Notes under the pieces: generated by a model
The model's database searches: none
What the model saw: only the letters and a program-made list of their open reading frames with translations
Told to the model about the DNA's origin: nothing
In this document: piece by piece, positions 15,718-25,329 of the stretch
Numbering within the stretch: the first letter of the stretch is position 1
How the letters are laid out: the number at the start of each line of letters is the position of its first letter
Origin: Aquamicrobium defluvii
GTDB lineage: Bacteria > Pseudomonadota > Alphaproteobacteria > Rhizobiales > Rhizobiaceae
DNA length: 64,000 nucleotides
NCBI RefSeq assembly: GCF_004363725.1
Contig: NZ_SNZF01000013.1
Location: 1-64,000 of the forward strand
Direction: 5' to 3'
Position numbers and translations under genes: made by a program

Positions 15718-18700
15718 ATGCGCATCGAAAGGCACTTCACCAAGGCGGGCCAGTCCCCCTATGCGGAAATCGAATTCCGCAAGGCGCTGTCGGAGATCAA
15801 GAACCCTGACGGTTCCATCGTCTTCCGGCTCGACAATATCGACGTGCCGGCTCAGTTCTCGCAGGTCGCGGCCGACATTCTCGCCCAGAAGTATTTCCGC
15901 AAGGCCGGCGTGCCCGCGCGCCTGAAAAGGATAGAGGAAAACGACGTTCCTTCCTTCCTCTGGCGTTCTGTCGCCGATGAAGCGGCCCTTGCCGAACTGC
16001 CCGAAGGCGAACGCTACGGTTCCGAGACCGATGCGCGTCAGGTGTTCGACCGTCTGGCCGGCACCTGGGCGTATTGGGGCTGGAAGGGCAAATATTTCGA
16101 CAGCGAGGAAGATGCGCAGGCGTTCAAGGACGAATTGTCCTACATGCTCGCCACCCAGCGCGTGGCGCCCAACTCGCCGCAATGGTTCAACACCGGCCTG
16201 CACTGGGCCTATGGCATCGACGGTCCCGGACAGGGCCATTTCTACGTCGACCCCTTCACTGGCAAGATGACCCGCTCGAAGTCGGCCTACGAGCATCCGC
16301 AGCCGCACGCCTGCTTCATCCAGTCGGTGGGTGACGATCTCGTCAACGAGGGCGGCATCATGGACCTGTGGGTGCGCGAGGCGCGCCTGTTCAAATACGG
16401 CTCCGGCACCGGTTCCAACTTCTCGCATCTGCGTGGCGAAGGCGAGAAGCTTTCCGGTGGCGGCAAGTCTTCGGGCCTGATGAGCTTCCTCAAGATCGGC
16501 GACCGCGCCGCCGGCGCCATCAAGTCGGGCGGCACCACCCGCCGCGCCGCCAAGATGGTGATCGTCGATGCCGACCATCCCGATATCGAATCCTTCATCG
16601 ACTGGAAGGTGAAGGAGGAGCAGAAGGTCGCCGCCCTCGTCACCGGCTCCAAGATCGTGCGCAAGCATCTCGACGCGATCATGAAAGCCTGCGTCAACTG
16701 CGAGGGCCAGGACGACGACTGCTTCGACCCCTCGATCAACACCGCGCTCAAGCGCGAGATCAAGGCAGCCAAGAAGAACGCCGTGCCGGAGAATTACATC
16801 CAGCGCGTCATCCAGTTCGCGCGGCAGGGCTACACCTCGATCGAGTTCAAGACCTACGACACCGACTGGGATTCGGAAGCCTACCTCACCGTTTCCGGCC
16901 AGAACTCGAACAACTCCGTGTCGCTGAAGGACGATTTCCTGCGCGCGGTGGAAAAAGACGGCGACTGGAACCTGATCCGCCGCATCGACGGCAAAGTCCA
17001 CAAGACCCTCAAGGCCCGCGACCTGTGGGAGAAGATCGGCTATGCCGCATGGGCCTCGGCCGATCCGGGCCTGCATTTCAACACCACGATGAACGACTGG
17101 CACACCTGCCCGGCCGCCGGCCCGATCCGCGCTTCCAATCCGTGCTCGGAATACATGTTCCTCGACGACACGGCCTGCAACCTCGCCTCGGTCAACCTGC
17201 TGCCGTATCGGAACGCCGACGGCACCATCGACATCGCCGCCTATGAGCACACCGTGCGGCTGTGGACCATGGTGCTGGAAGTCTCGGTGATGATGGCGCA
17301 GTTCCCGTCGCGGGAGATCGCCGAACTGTCCTACAAGTACCGCACGCTGGGTCTCGGCTACGCCAATATCGGCGGCCTGCTGATGACCGCCGGCATCCCC
17401 TACGACTCCGACGAAGGCCGCGCGCTGTGCGGCGTGCTGACCGCGTTGATGACCGGCGTTTCCTACGCCACCTCGGCCGAGATGGCGGGCGAGCTGGGCG
17501 CCTTCGCCGACTATCCGCGCAACGCCGACAACATGCTGCGGGTGATGCGCAACCACCGCCGTGCCGCCTATGGCGAGAAGGACGGCTACGAGAAGCTTGC
17601 CGTCAACCCGGTTCCGCTCGAAGCCGAACATGTGTGGCAGAAAGAACTGGTCGAGCACGCCCGTGCCGCCTGGGACCGCGCCATCGAGCTTGGTGAGGAG
17701 CATGGCTACCGCAACGCGCAGGCGACCGTGATCGCGCCGACCGGCACCATCGGTCTGGTGATGGATTGCGACACCACCGGCATCGAACCGGACTTCGCGC
17801 TGGTGAAGTTCAAGAAGCTGGCCGGCGGCGGCTACTTCAAGATCATCAACCGCGCCGTGCCGGAAGCGCTGCGCACGCTGGGCTACTCCGAAAGCCAGAT
17901 CGCCGAGATCGAGGCTTATGCCGTCGGTCATGGCAACCTGAATCAGGCTCCGGGCGTAAACCCTTCAACGCTCAGGGCAAAAGGCTTCACCGACGAGAAG
18001 ATCGAGGCGCTGAACGGCGCGCTGAAGTCGGCCTTCGACGTCAAGTTCGTGTTCAACCAGTGGACGCTGGGCGCGGACTGGCTGAAGGAAACCTTCGGCT
18101 TCACCGACGAGCAGCTCAACGACTTCTCCTTCGAGATGCTGCCCGCGCTCGGCTTCTCGAGGAAGGAGATCGAGGCCGCCAATATCCATGTCTGCGGGGC
18201 GATGACGCTTGAAGGCGCGCCCTTCCTCAAGGACGAGCACCTGGCCGTTTTCGACTGCGCCAATCCGTGCGGCAAGATCGGCAAGCGCTACCTGTCGGTG
18301 GAAAGCCACATCCGCATGATGGCGGCGGCCCAGCCCTTCATCTCGGGCGCCATTTCTAAGACCATCAACATGCCCAACGAGGCGACGGTCGAGGACGCCA
18401 AGAACGCCTACATGCTGTCCTGGAAGCTGGCGCTGAAGGCCAATGCGCTCTATCGCGACGGCTCCAAGCTCTCGCAGCCGCTCAATGCCTCGCTGATCTC
18501 CGACGAGGAGGACGACGAGGACGATGCCATCGAGGCGCTGGTCGCCGCTCCCGCTGCCGCAAGGGCGGTCGAGGTGACGGAGAAGATCATCGAGCGCGTG
18601 GTGGAAAAGGTGGTGCGCGACCGCGAGAAGCTGCCCAACCGCCGCAAGGGCTACACCCAGAAGGCCGTGGTTGGCGGGCATAAGGTCTACTTGCGCACCG

Positions 18701-19500
18701 GTGAGTTCGACGACGGACGTCTGGGCGAAATCTTCATCGACATGCACAAGGAAGGCGCCGCCTTCCGCGCCATGATGAACAATTTCGCCATCGCGATCTC
18801 TCTCGGCCTGCAATATGGCGTGCCGCTCGAGGAATATGTCGAGGCATTCACCTTCGTGAAGTTCGAGCCGGCCGGCATGGTGCAGGGCAACGACGCCATC
18901 AAGAGCGCCACGTCGATCATCGACTATGTATTCCGCGAGCTGGCGATCTCCTATCTCGGGCGCAACGACCTTGCGCATGTCGATACCGACTTCTCCAACA
19001 CCTCGCTCGGCAAGGGCATCACCGAGGGCAAGGCCCTGCCCTTCTCCAGGGGTCTGACGCGCGGCGCCTCGCCGGTGAAGCTGGTCACCCCGACCGGCGA
19101 GCCGAAGGGCATGGCCGGCGGCCCGGCGGACAAGTCCGCGCCGCAGCGTTCCGCGCCCACGGCCTATGCCTCCAACGTGCACCCGATCTCGGCCGGCGCC
19201 ACGGCGCTGAAGGCCGAACAGCCGGCAACGGATGGCGCTGTCGCCTTCAAGCGCGACTATGAGGAGCGGGCGAAGGAGATGGTCGAGGAAGCGCCCGAAG
19301 CAGCCGCCGAGGCATTGTTCACGGACGCCGCCGCGAAGGAAGCGGCTGACGCCAAGAAGCTCGCCGCCGCGCGCCGCCAGCAGTCGCTGATGCAGGGCTA
19401 TACCGGCAACGAGTGCTCGGAATGCCACAACTTCACCATGGTGCGGAACGGCACCTGCGAGAAGTGCGACACCTGCGGCGCGACCAGCGGCTGCAGCTGA
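15718..19500 (+). CDS. nrdJ: Adenosylcobalamin-dependent (class II) ribonucleotide reductase
   Basis: A 1260-residue enzyme reducing ribonucleotides to deoxyribonucleotides with vitamin B12 as radical source. Visible parts are the N-terminal ATP-cone/RNR region ([32 protein letters not shown]), the active-site segment [22 protein letters not shown] around residue 475, and [15 protein letters not shown] around 680. A TSCPD-type domain (about 975-1090: [22 protein letters not shown]...) and a C-terminal zinc/redox tail with CxxC pairs ([20 protein letters not shown]) follow. A DEEDDEDD acidic linker sits near 930. ATG 15718 has a GAAGGGA site; the longer frame from 15532 is not conserved. It is followed by a strong terminator. 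Confidence 0.95.
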   Translation: MRIERHFTKAGQSPYAEIEFRKALSEIKNPDGSIVFRLDNIDVPAQFSQVAADILAQKYFRKAGVPARLKRIEENDVPSFLWRSVADEAALAELPEGERYGSETDARQVFDRLAGTWAYWGWKGKYFDSEEDAQAFKDELSYMLATQRVAPNSPQWFNTGLHWAYGIDGPGQGHFYVDPFTGKMTRSKSAYEHPQPHACFIQSVGDDLVNEGGIMDLWVREARLFKYGSGTGSNFSHLRGEGEKLSGGGKSSGLMSFLKIGDRAAGAIKSGGTTRRAAKMVIVDADHPDIESFIDWKVKEEQKVAALVTGSKIVRKHLDAIMKACVNCEGQDDDCFDPSINTALKREIKAAKKNAVPENYIQRVIQFARQGYTSIEFKTYDTDWDSEAYLTVSGQNSNNSVSLKDDFLRAVEKDGDWNLIRRIDGKVHKTLKARDLWEKIGYAAWASADPGLHFNTTMNDWHTCPAAGPIRASNPCSEYMFLDDTACNLASVNLLPYRNADGTIDIAAYEHTVRLWTMVLEVSVMMAQFPSREIAELSYKYRTLGLGYANIGGLLMTAGIPYDSDEGRALCGVLTALMTGVSYATSAEMAGELGAFADYPRNADNMLRVMRNHRRAAYGEKDGYEKLAVNPVPLEAEHVWQKELVEHARAAWDRAIELGEEHGYRNAQATVIAPTGTIGLVMDCDTTGIEPDFALVKFKKLAGGGYFKIINRAVPEALRTLGYSESQIAEIEAYAVGHGNLNQAPGVNPSTLRAKGFTDEKIEALNGALKSAFDVKFVFNQWTLGADWLKETFGFTDEQLNDFSFEMLPALGFSRKEIEAANIHVCGAMTLEGAPFLKDEHLAVFDCANPCGKIGKRYLSVESHIRMMAAAQPFISGAISKTINMPNEATVEDAKNAYMLSWKLALKANALYRDGSKLSQPLNASLISDEEDDEDDAIEALVAAPAAARAVEVTEKIIERVVEKVVRDREKLPNRRKGYTQKAVVGGHKVYLRTGEFDDGRLGEIFIDMHKEGAAFRAMMNNFAIAISLGLQYGVPLEEYVEAFTFVKFEPAGMVQGNDAIKSATSIIDYVFRELAISYLGRNDLAHVDTDFSNTSLGKGITEGKALPFSRGLTRGASPVKLVTPTGEPKGMAGGPADKSAPQRSAPTAYASNVHPISAGATALKAEQPATDGAVAFKRDYEERAKEMVEEAPEAAAEALFTDAAAKEAADAKKLAAARRQQSLMQGYTGNECSECHNFTMVRNGTCEKCDTCGATSGCS

Positions 19501-19520
19501 TATTCCGGAAACGGGAAAAA

Positions 19521-19553
19521 GCCGCCGGAACGCCATGTTCCGGCGGCTTTTTT
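19521..19553 (+). terminator. Rho-independent terminator of nrdJ
   Basis: A perfect 11-bp stem, GCCGCCGGAAC / GTTCCGGCGGC with a 5-base loop, is followed by six T residues, 20 bp after the nrdJ stop. Confidence 0.92.
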
Positions 19554-19705
19554 ATAAGGGGATCTCAATGCCCGATGGCTCATGGCAGAGCGCCTGCCTG
19601 CGAAAAAGGATTGCCATGGCCCCGAGGTCGCTTGCCAGCCATATCCGGTCCCAAAAAAAATTCAAATTCCGGGACTAATAAGAGATGCGGCTTCGTAAAC
19701 GCATC

Positions 19706-20263
19706 ATGAGTTCAGGCACGTCCCGCTTCGACATCACCGGCCAGCTGGGCGCCATGCGGCGCTATGCCCGCTCACTGACGCGCGACGACGTGCAGGCCGA
19801 AGACCTCGTGCACGACGCCCTCGTCCGCGCCTATGAGAAGCGCGGCAGCTTCAGGGAGAGCGGCAATCTGCGGGCCTGGCTGCTGTCGATCCTGCACAAT
19901 GTCTTCATCGACGGACGCAGGGCGCGGCAGGCCGAAAATCTCCGCATCGAGAAGGCAGCGGAGCTTTCCGAACCGCACCTTGCGCCGGTCCAGGACCATC
20001 AGTTGCGTCTCAACCAGGTCCGGCGCGCCTTCATGGCGCTTCCGGAGGAACAGCGCGCCGCGCTGCACCTGGTTGCGGTGGAGGGAATGAGCTTCAGCGA
20101 GGCTGCGGATGCTCTGGGCATCCCCTCCGGAACGCTTATGTCGCGGCTGGCGCGGGCGCGAGCCGCACTCAGGGCGATGGAGGATGCACCGGGCACCCGC
20201 GTGGACGACGATGGCCCGCCGCACCTCAGGATCGTAGGAGGATCGAATGAGTCATCCCGTTGA
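19706..20263 (+). CDS. ECF-type RNA polymerase sigma factor
   Basis: A 185-residue sigma factor with region 2 (residues about 10-75: ITGQLGAMRRYARSLTRDDVQAEDLVHDALVRAYEKRGSF, NLRAWLLSILHNVFIDGRR) and region 4 (about 105-160: LPEEQRAALHLVAVEGMSFSEAADALGIPSGTLMSRLARARAAL). Its last 17 bp overlap the downstream anti-sigma gene, the standard layout of an ECF sigma/anti-sigma operon. The inducing signal is unknown. The start at 19706 is chosen over 19685 on family fit; neither has a strong ribosome site. Confidence 0.85.
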   Translation: MSSGTSRFDITGQLGAMRRYARSLTRDDVQAEDLVHDALVRAYEKRGSFRESGNLRAWLLSILHNVFIDGRRARQAENLRIEKAAELSEPHLAPVQDHQLRLNQVRRAFMALPEEQRAALHLVAVEGMSFSEAADALGIPSGTLMSRLARARAALRAMEDAPGTRVDDDGPPHLRIVGGSNESSR

Positions 20264-21020
20264 CCCGGTCACCGAAGCCGACCTGCAAGCCTATGTCGAG
20301 GATCGCCTGCCCATGACGCGCCGCATCGAGGTCGAGGCCCATCTTTGCCACGACATCGGTGCTGCCATGCGCGTCATCGCCGATCTCAGGATCCGTGACG
20401 AATTGCGCCTTGCCCTTGGCGAGATGCCGCGCATGGGAAGCATCGCCACGACGAAAGCCGCACGGCGCCTGGAACGGGGGCTGGCCACGTCGAGGCTGGC
20501 GCGCCGGTTTCGACAGGTGGCGGCTGTCGCGATGCTGGTAGGGCTTGGCTGGCTCGCGCATTCGCAGTTCGGCCCCCTCGGCGTGGGCGAGGTCGTGGCA
20601 TCGACCATGCCCCCGGCCTATGTCGCAGATGCCGTCAGGGCTCACAGGACGACGCTCATCCGGGCCGCGATGCATTCGCAACCGGTGGCCCCCCGTTACG
20701 ATCCGGCCGAAATCCGCTCCGCGACGGCGATCGTTCTTCCCACCCTGCCGGACGACTGGACCGTCACCGATGTTCAGATATTTCCATCCACCTTCGGCCC
20801 AAGCGTGGAGATGACCATCCGGACCAGTTCCACCGGCACGGTTTCGCTGTTTGCCGCGCGCCCCGGAACCTTCGACGTCGTACCCGCAACGCTCTCGCGG
20901 CAGGACGATCTTTCCGCCGCGCACTGGCAGATCGGCGAGGTGGCCTACGCGCTCGTCACGCGCGGCGGAACCGACGAACTGAACCGGGCCGCGGAACGCC
21001 TCGTCGACACGCTCTATTGA
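20247..21020 (+). CDS. Membrane-bound anti-sigma factor
   Basis: A 257-residue protein whose N-terminus fits an anti-sigma domain: VTEADLQAYVEDRLPMTRRIEVEAHLCHD, the usual D-x-x-L-x-A-Y-V-D-x-x-L pattern. A single membrane helix follows (AVAMLVGLGWLAHS, about residues 92-106). After it comes a roughly 145-residue periplasmic domain (PPAYVADAVRAHRTTL, TLPDDWTVTDVQIFPS). It lacks the HxxxCxxC zinc motif, so it is not a ZAS-type redox sensor. It overlaps the sigma gene by 17 bp and is predicted to hold it at the membrane until a periplasmic signal arrives. Confidence 0.8.
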   Translation: MSHPVDPVTEADLQAYVEDRLPMTRRIEVEAHLCHDIGAAMRVIADLRIRDELRLALGEMPRMGSIATTKAARRLERGLATSRLARRFRQVAAVAMLVGLGWLAHSQFGPLGVGEVVASTMPPAYVADAVRAHRTTLIRAAMHSQPVAPRYDPAEIRSATAIVLPTLPDDWTVTDVQIFPSTFGPSVEMTIRTSSTGTVSLFAARPGTFDVVPATLSRQDDLSAAHWQIGEVAYALVTRGGTDELNRAAERLVDTLY

Positions 21021-21054
21021 AAGCAATCAACCCACACCTTCAGGAGGTTATTGA

Positions 21055-21771
21055 ATGAACACCCCGAATTACGGCTATCGTGCAGGCTTCGGCCAGCAAA
21101 GCGCGGCCCTGTTCGACGAGGGCCTGCGCCAGCACATGCTGCGCGTCTACAACTATATGGCGCTCGGGCTGGTGCTGACGGGCGCTGTCGCCTTCATCGT
21201 GTCATCCGTTCCGGCACTCTACGTGCCGATCTTCTCGACACCGCTCAAGTGGGTGGTGATGCTCGCCCCCCTCGCCTTCGTGTTCCTGTTCTCGTTTCGC
21301 ATACAGACCATGACGGCAGTGGGCGCACAGGCCATGTTCTGGGTCTTCTGCGGGCTCATGGGCCTTTCGCTCGCCTCGGTATTCCTCGTCTTCACGGGCG
21401 CCTCGATCGCGCGCACCTTCTTCATCGCAGCCACCATGTTCGGTGCCATGAGCCTCTACGGCTATACGACAAAGACGGACCTGACGAAGTTCTCGTCCTT
21501 CCTCATCATGGGCCTGATCGGCGTTCTGATCGCAGCGCTGGTCAACCTGTTCATGCAGTCCTCGGCGCTGCAATTCGCCATCTCGGTGATCGGTATCTTC
21601 GTGTTCCTCGGCCTGACCGCATGGGACACGCAGACGATCAAGGAGCAGTATGCGGAAAATTTCGATTCCGAATCCAGGCAGAAGCTGGCCGTCTGGGGCG
21701 CGTTCTCGCTGTACCTGAATTTCGTCAACATCTTCCAGTTGCTGCTCAATTTTACCGGCGAGCGCGAGTAG
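21055..21771 (+). CDS. Bax inhibitor-1 / YccA family membrane protein
   Basis: A 238-residue protein with seven predicted membrane helices of the TMBIM/BI-1 family. A cytosolic N-terminus (residues 1-30) precedes MLRVYNYMALGLVLTGAVAF. The C-terminal half contains FLGLTAWDTQTIKEQYAE, the conserved WDTQ motif. Family members act as pH-dependent calcium leaks or modulate FtsH proteolysis. AGGAGG before the ATG gives a strong ribosome site. It lies 34 bp after the anti-sigma gene, so it may belong to the ECF operon. Confidence 0.9.
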   Translation: MNTPNYGYRAGFGQQSAALFDEGLRQHMLRVYNYMALGLVLTGAVAFIVSSVPALYVPIFSTPLKWVVMLAPLAFVFLFSFRIQTMTAVGAQAMFWVFCGLMGLSLASVFLVFTGASIARTFFIAATMFGAMSLYGYTTKTDLTKFSSFLIMGLIGVLIAALVNLFMQSSALQFAISVIGIFVFLGLTAWDTQTIKEQYAENFDSESRQKLAVWGAFSLYLNFVNIFQLLLNFTGERE

Positions 21772-21804
21772 CCGCCGGATCCCCAACCAGAAAAGGACGA
21801 CAGG

Positions 21805-22344
21805 ATGGATCGAAACGACAGCCAGGCGATCGAGCAGCTTTTCAGCAAGCTCGATGCCGTCGAGCGTCAGGCGCCGCCCCGCGACGGTGAAGCGGAAGCC
21901 TATATCCGGGACCGCATCGCCTCCCAGCCCGGCGCGCCATACTATATGGCGCAGACCATCATCGTGCAGGAACAGGCGCTGGAAGCGGCGCGAGCCCGCA
22001 TAGAGGAACTGGAGGCGCAGGCCCAACAGCACTCCGGCGGCATCTTGGGCGGGCTTTTCGGCAACAGCCGCCCGCCGCAGCGAACCGTGCCGCGCATCGG
22101 CCGGGCCGGCACAGCCGCGCCCCGGTCGCCCCTGCCGGCCGGCGTGACCAATAATGCGCGCGCCGGCGCAGGGGGAGGCTTCCTCGCGGGCGCGGCCCAG
22201 ACCGCCATGGGCGTTGCGGGCGGCGTGCTTCTTGGCAATGCCATTGCCGGCATGTTCGGCGGCGGCGAGGCACATGCAGCGGATGACGACGCCGGAGCCG
22301 CCGACGAAGGATTCGACGGCGGCTTCGACGACATCGGCTTCTGA
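21805..22344 (+). CDS. DUF2076 domain-containing protein
   Basis: A 179-residue protein. An N-terminal helical part (residues 1-75: IEQLFSKLDAVERQAPPRDGEAEAYIRDRIASQPGAPYYMAQTIIVQEQALEAARARIEEL) is followed by a Gly/Ala/Pro-rich low-complexity region. The tail is acidic (DDDAGAADEGFDGGFDDIGF). DUF2076 proteins are periplasmic ligand-binding-like proteins of unclear role. It has no signal peptide, but a hydrophobic GGVLLGNAIAGMFGG stretch. It lies 33 bp after the BI-1-like gene with an AAGGA site, so it is probably in the same transcript, which ends at the terminator at 22359. Confidence 0.82.
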   Translation: MDRNDSQAIEQLFSKLDAVERQAPPRDGEAEAYIRDRIASQPGAPYYMAQTIIVQEQALEAARARIEELEAQAQQHSGGILGGLFGNSRPPQRTVPRIGRAGTAAPRSPLPAGVTNNARAGAGGGFLAGAAQTAMGVAGGVLLGNAIAGMFGGGEAHAADDDAGAADEGFDGGFDDIGF

Positions 22345-22358
22345 CCGGAATTTCGCTC

Positions 22359-22394
22359 ACAAAGGGGCCGGTATCTCCGACCCCTTTGTTTTTC
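22359..22394 (+). terminator. Rho-independent terminator after the DUF2076 gene
   Basis: The stem ACAAAGGGG / CCCCTTTGT with a 13-base loop (22359-22389) is followed by TTTTTC. It closes the sigma / anti-sigma / BI-1 / DUF2076 transcript. Confidence 0.88.
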
Positions 22395-22468
22395 TGCAAG
22401 CAGCGCCGATAACAAGACTTCACGGGGAGAGCGTCTTCGGCTGAAGAAGACCGCCTCCTTCCAGAGCG

Positions 22469-23494
22469 TCAGTCAGCCTCGGCCATCAGTTGCCGTCCAC
22501 CCAGCCAGTTGCGCCACTGCGCTTCGGTTCCGTTGAAGACGTTGAGGTCGATGTTGCCCTTCACACCGTGCGACAGGCCCGATCCCGAATATTGCCAGAA
22601 TACCCATTTGCGGCCGGGATAGACCCTGGACGGGTGCTGGGCCACGGCACGCAGCCAGAACGGATAGTCCGTGAAAGCGCCTTTCAGGTTGTCGGCATAG
22701 AAATCGGGGGCGGTGTAGATGATGGGCCGCTGGCCATAGTGACGCTCCAGCCTGTCCATGAAGACCTGCATCTTCTCGCGCACCTGCGCCGGCGACGGGC
22801 GCTTGCGGCAGCGCGACTCGCCATTCCATTCCACATCGATGACAGGCGGCAGAGCGCCGGCCACCTTGGGCACGTTGCGGATGAACCAGTCGGCCTGCTC
22901 GCTCGCCGGCCGGCACCAGTAGAAGAAATGATAGGCGCCGCGCCTGATCCCTGCGGCGGCCGCGCCGGTCCAGTTCTTCATGAACATCGGGTCGAGGTGG
23001 TCGCCACCGTCCGTTGCCTTGATGAAGGCGAAATTTGCGCCCTGGCTGCGCAGTTTCGGCCAGTCGATCTCGCCCTGCCAGCGTGAAACGTCCACACCGT
23101 GAACCGCGTAGTGGCGCGGCGCCACCTTGCCGAAGTTGATCGGCTTGGCGTCGCGGAAGCGTTGCGGATGGATGACCGCATCGATCGCCTTCTGCGATCT
23201 GGTCGCGGGGCGCGGCGTGGGAACGAGGGCCGCGGTTTCCAGCGCCGGCATGGCGAAACCGGAATCGGTCTCGCCTCCGCTCAGCGCCGCGATCTGGTCC
23301 TCCACCTTTTCGGCAGGGGCCGAGGTCTGGGCCGGGGCGCTTGCGCCCACCCTGACAGAGGGCGTTACCGGCCGCTCGATCGAGCTGGTCGTCTCCTGCG
23401 AGGGGCGCGGGACGATATCCTCGATGCCGACGCGTGAGCAGCCGGATGCAACGAGACCGAGAATGACAAGCGCTGGCAAAGCTGAAGAACGCAT
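22469..23494 (-). CDS. Glycoside hydrolase family 25 (lysozyme-like) lipoprotein
   Basis: A 341-residue exported muramidase-like protein. A lipobox (LGLVASGC, Cys19) follows the signal peptide, and residues 20-120 are a Pro/Ser/Thr-rich linker. The GH25 barrel occupies about residues 130-335. Catalytic acids are expected at the first Asp of VHGVDVSRWQGEIDW and the Asp/Glu of PPVIDVEWNG; KATDGGDHLDPMF and YHFFYW are typical. GH25 enzymes hydrolyse the beta-1,4 bond of MurNAc-GlcNAc. The cell-envelope role is inferred. Confidence 0.88.
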   Translation of the reverse strand: MRSSALPALVILGLVASGCSRVGIEDIVPRPSQETTSSIERPVTPSVRVGASAPAQTSAPAEKVEDQIAALSGGETDSGFAMPALETAALVPTPRPATRSQKAIDAVIHPQRFRDAKPINFGKVAPRHYAVHGVDVSRWQGEIDWPKLRSQGANFAFIKATDGGDHLDPMFMKNWTGAAAAGIRRGAYHFFYWCRPASEQADWFIRNVPKVAGALPPVIDVEWNGESRCRKRPSPAQVREKMQVFMDRLERHYGQRPIIYTAPDFYADNLKGAFTDYPFWLRAVAQHPSRVYPGRKWVFWQYSGSGLSHGVKGNIDLNVFNGTEAQWRNWLGGRQLMAEAD

Positions 23495-23669
23495 CCGGGA
23501 CCTGTACGCAAAACCACATCGGCCGGCCGGCAGACTGATGCCACTCCGGAACCCGGGACAATTATGAAGGATGAATTACCAAGAAAGTTTGAATCAATTT
23601 TTTAACGTTTGGCGCGAATCGGCACGTTCCGCCCGGTTCGACCCCGGACGGAAAGCGCTGATCGAAGGT

Positions 23670-23864
23670 TCAGGGGCAAATCCCCTGCTCGCGGCATTCG
23701 CGCGCCACCATGTAGGCGGGAGGCAGCGAGGGGTCCTCGACACGGGCGCGGGCGCGTTCGAGCATCCAGCGCAACCCTTTCGGATTCACGCGGTCGCGTT
23801 GCATGACGAGCTGAACCATCGGATCGTCCAGCAATTCATCGAGCCTGCTCTTTTCCTCGCTCAT
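23670..23864 (-). CDS. Small conserved hypothetical protein
   Basis: A 64-residue protein (SRLDELLDDPMVQLVMQRDRVNPKGLRWMLERARARV, ending CREQGICP) of a type common in Rhizobiales and without assigned function. The predicted structure is mostly helical, and two cysteines close to the C-terminus could bind metal or be fortuitous. ATG 23864 is chosen because an AGAGG site lies 7 bp before it; an ATG at 23879 is the alternative. Confidence 0.65.
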   Translation of the reverse strand: MSEEKSRLDELLDDPMVQLVMQRDRVNPKGLRWMLERARARVEDPSLPPAYMVARECREQGICP

Positions 23865-24013
23865 GTCGTGCCTCTTCATTCAGCCCTGCGCCGGTGCGGC
23901 ATAGATAGGTACCGAATCTTGACGCGCCAATGGCACTGAGACGACTAAGCTATGGCAAATGCGTGAAATTTCGCTGCGGGCATTGCCCTGCTTTCAGCGG
24001 CATCCGGACAGGA

Positions 24014-24262
24014 TCAATGTTTCCGGGCCTGAACGAGATAGGCGTCGATCGCCTGCTCGCCCAGCCATTTCATGGCTTCCAGCCGGTGCAGCCCTTCGAC
24101 AAGCACGTAGCGCTTGCCGTCGTGGCGCACCTGGATAGGTGTCGTCATGCCGTTTTCGACGATGTTCTCGGCAAGATGGCGCACCGTTTCGGGATGAAGC
24201 GTCTTGCGGCGTGCCGCAGGCACGTAAATCTCGTCCACCGCAACTTTCTGGACCCTGAGCAT
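24014..24262 (-). CDS. Small ParB N-terminal domain protein
   Basis: An 83-residue protein consisting only of a ParB N-terminal (ParB/Srx-like) fold: VQKVAVDEIYVPAARRKTLHPETVRHLAENIVENGMTTPIQVRHDGKRYVLVEGLHRLEAMKWLGE. GKRY.LVEGLHRLEA is the nucleotide-binding-loop equivalent. It has no helix-turn-helix or dimer domain, so it is not a partition protein. CTPase or nuclease activity is unproven. The start at 24262 has a GGGAG site; a longer start at 24292 is possible. It is not linked to the element at 1-2790. Confidence 0.75.
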   Translation of the reverse strand: MLRVQKVAVDEIYVPAARRKTLHPETVRHLAENIVENGMTTPIQVRHDGKRYVLVEGLHRLEAMKWLGEQAIDAYLVQARKH

Positions 24263-24373
24263 GCCGACTCCCACCTGCTTCGCTGACCGCAAACCGGCCC
24301 GCTGCCACCATCACTATATAGGGTAACAGGGTATTGTTGCAGGCCGTCGCGATTATCATGCCCCGCCCGGATG

Positions 24374-24784
24374 TCAGCGCTTCTTTACGGCTCCGGCAGC
24401 TTCATCGATAAGCATGTTGGCGATCTGCATGCGGATCATCGCGCGCTGGCGCAGATGCGGCGGTACCCGGTCGGGGTGGTTCACGAGGGCGAAGCGGCGG
24501 CGCACCGCCCGCAAATCGACGCCCGGTTGTCCAAGGCCGAGTTCGGCTGCGATCGATTCGGGGTCGACTGGCGCGAGTTCCGGGGGGATCGGCTGTAGAG
24601 CGATATCCGCCTCGCCCAGCGCGGCCCTCGCCTGATCCAGCAAGGCGGCGAACTCAACACCGAGATCGACACCGCTGTCACGATACTGCGCAGCCAGCGC
24701 GTCTTCCGACACCTTTATGCGCCCGCAGTGCAACTCCTCCACCACGGCAAGATAGTCGAACGGTATTGTCGGATTTGCCGGCAA
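24374..24784 (-). CDS. J domain-like protein
   Basis: A 136-residue protein with a short C-terminal J-domain-like segment: VDLRAVRRRFALVNHPDRVPPHLRQRAMIRMQIANMLIDEA, which keeps the HPD tripeptide needed to stimulate DnaK. The N-terminal 80 residues are unassigned. It would be a DnaK co-chaperone outside the classical DnaJ architecture. No ATG precedes the conserved part. TTG 24784 has a GAGGA site 7 bp upstream and is taken as the start, although the frame stays open about 40 more codons upstream with plausible coding sequence. Confidence 0.7.
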   Translation of the reverse strand: MPANPTIPFDYLAVVEELHCGRIKVSEDALAAQYRDSGVDLGVEFAALLDQARAALGEADIALQPIPPELAPVDPESIAAELGLGQPGVDLRAVRRRFALVNHPDRVPPHLRQRAMIRMQIANMLIDEAAGAVKKR

Positions 24785-25053
24785 CGGCTGATCCTCGCCG
24801 GCCGAGACGAAAAGATCGTCCAGCAGGGACGCGAAATCCTTTGCTGCGCCACTGGCTATGTCCGCCTCCCCGTATTGGAACGCACACAGCCTAGGCGCGG
24901 TCCGTTAAGATTGGGTGGAATCCACGGTTACAAATTTAATTCCCAGGCTCCAAACCTGCCTGAATTCATGGCAGCCATGCCTATGTTGCAGCGCACAATC
25001 GTCACAAATGACGTATAAGAATGAAGATGGGAGGACAATTCAGGAGCCCGGTC

Positions 25054-25218
25054 ATGGGTTTTGTCACAGAACTGTTCGCCCGCCCCCGTCCCCAGGAAGA
25101 AGTGCGTTATCGCACGGCATTGGCTCTGCTCAACGCCATGAGCAATTCCGATCGCGCCGACATCGGCATCAAGCCGGCGGATTTTCCGCGCATAGCCCGC
25201 GAAATGTCGATGCGCTGA
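25054..25218 (+). CDS. Small DUF1127-like protein
   Basis: A 54-residue basic protein whose second half (RTALALLNAMSNSDRADIGIKPADFPRIAREM) follows the DUF1127 / YjiS pattern of L..LsDr.LaDIGi.R.dI. Some DUF1127 proteins in alphaproteobacteria bind RNA and affect phosphate and carbon metabolism. An AGGAG 8 bp before ATG 25054 favours this start over 25021. It stands alone with its own upstream AT-rich region. Confidence 0.65.
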   Translation: MGFVTELFARPRPQEEVRYRTALALLNAMSNSDRADIGIKPADFPRIAREMSMR

Positions 25219-25329
25219 CCGGCAAGATGCAATGCGCGCGTGTGGCGAATCGATGCCGCCTCGCATAGTCTTCTCCTCCACTGTGCCGCATTCACGCGTC
25301 AGGTCGCGGACATGGCAGGAGACGGACAC

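Noticed and set aside
15691..19536. Very long minus-strand open frames opposite nrdJ (746 and 523 codons)
   Set aside because: They are antisense shadows produced by the strong third-position GC bias of nrdJ. Their translations are low-complexity Gly/Arg/Val-rich sequences without family resemblance.
24014..24262. Chromosome or plasmid partition locus
   Set aside because: The ParB-like gene lacks helix-turn-helix and dimer domains, has no parA beside it, and no clustered parS-like palindromes were seen.
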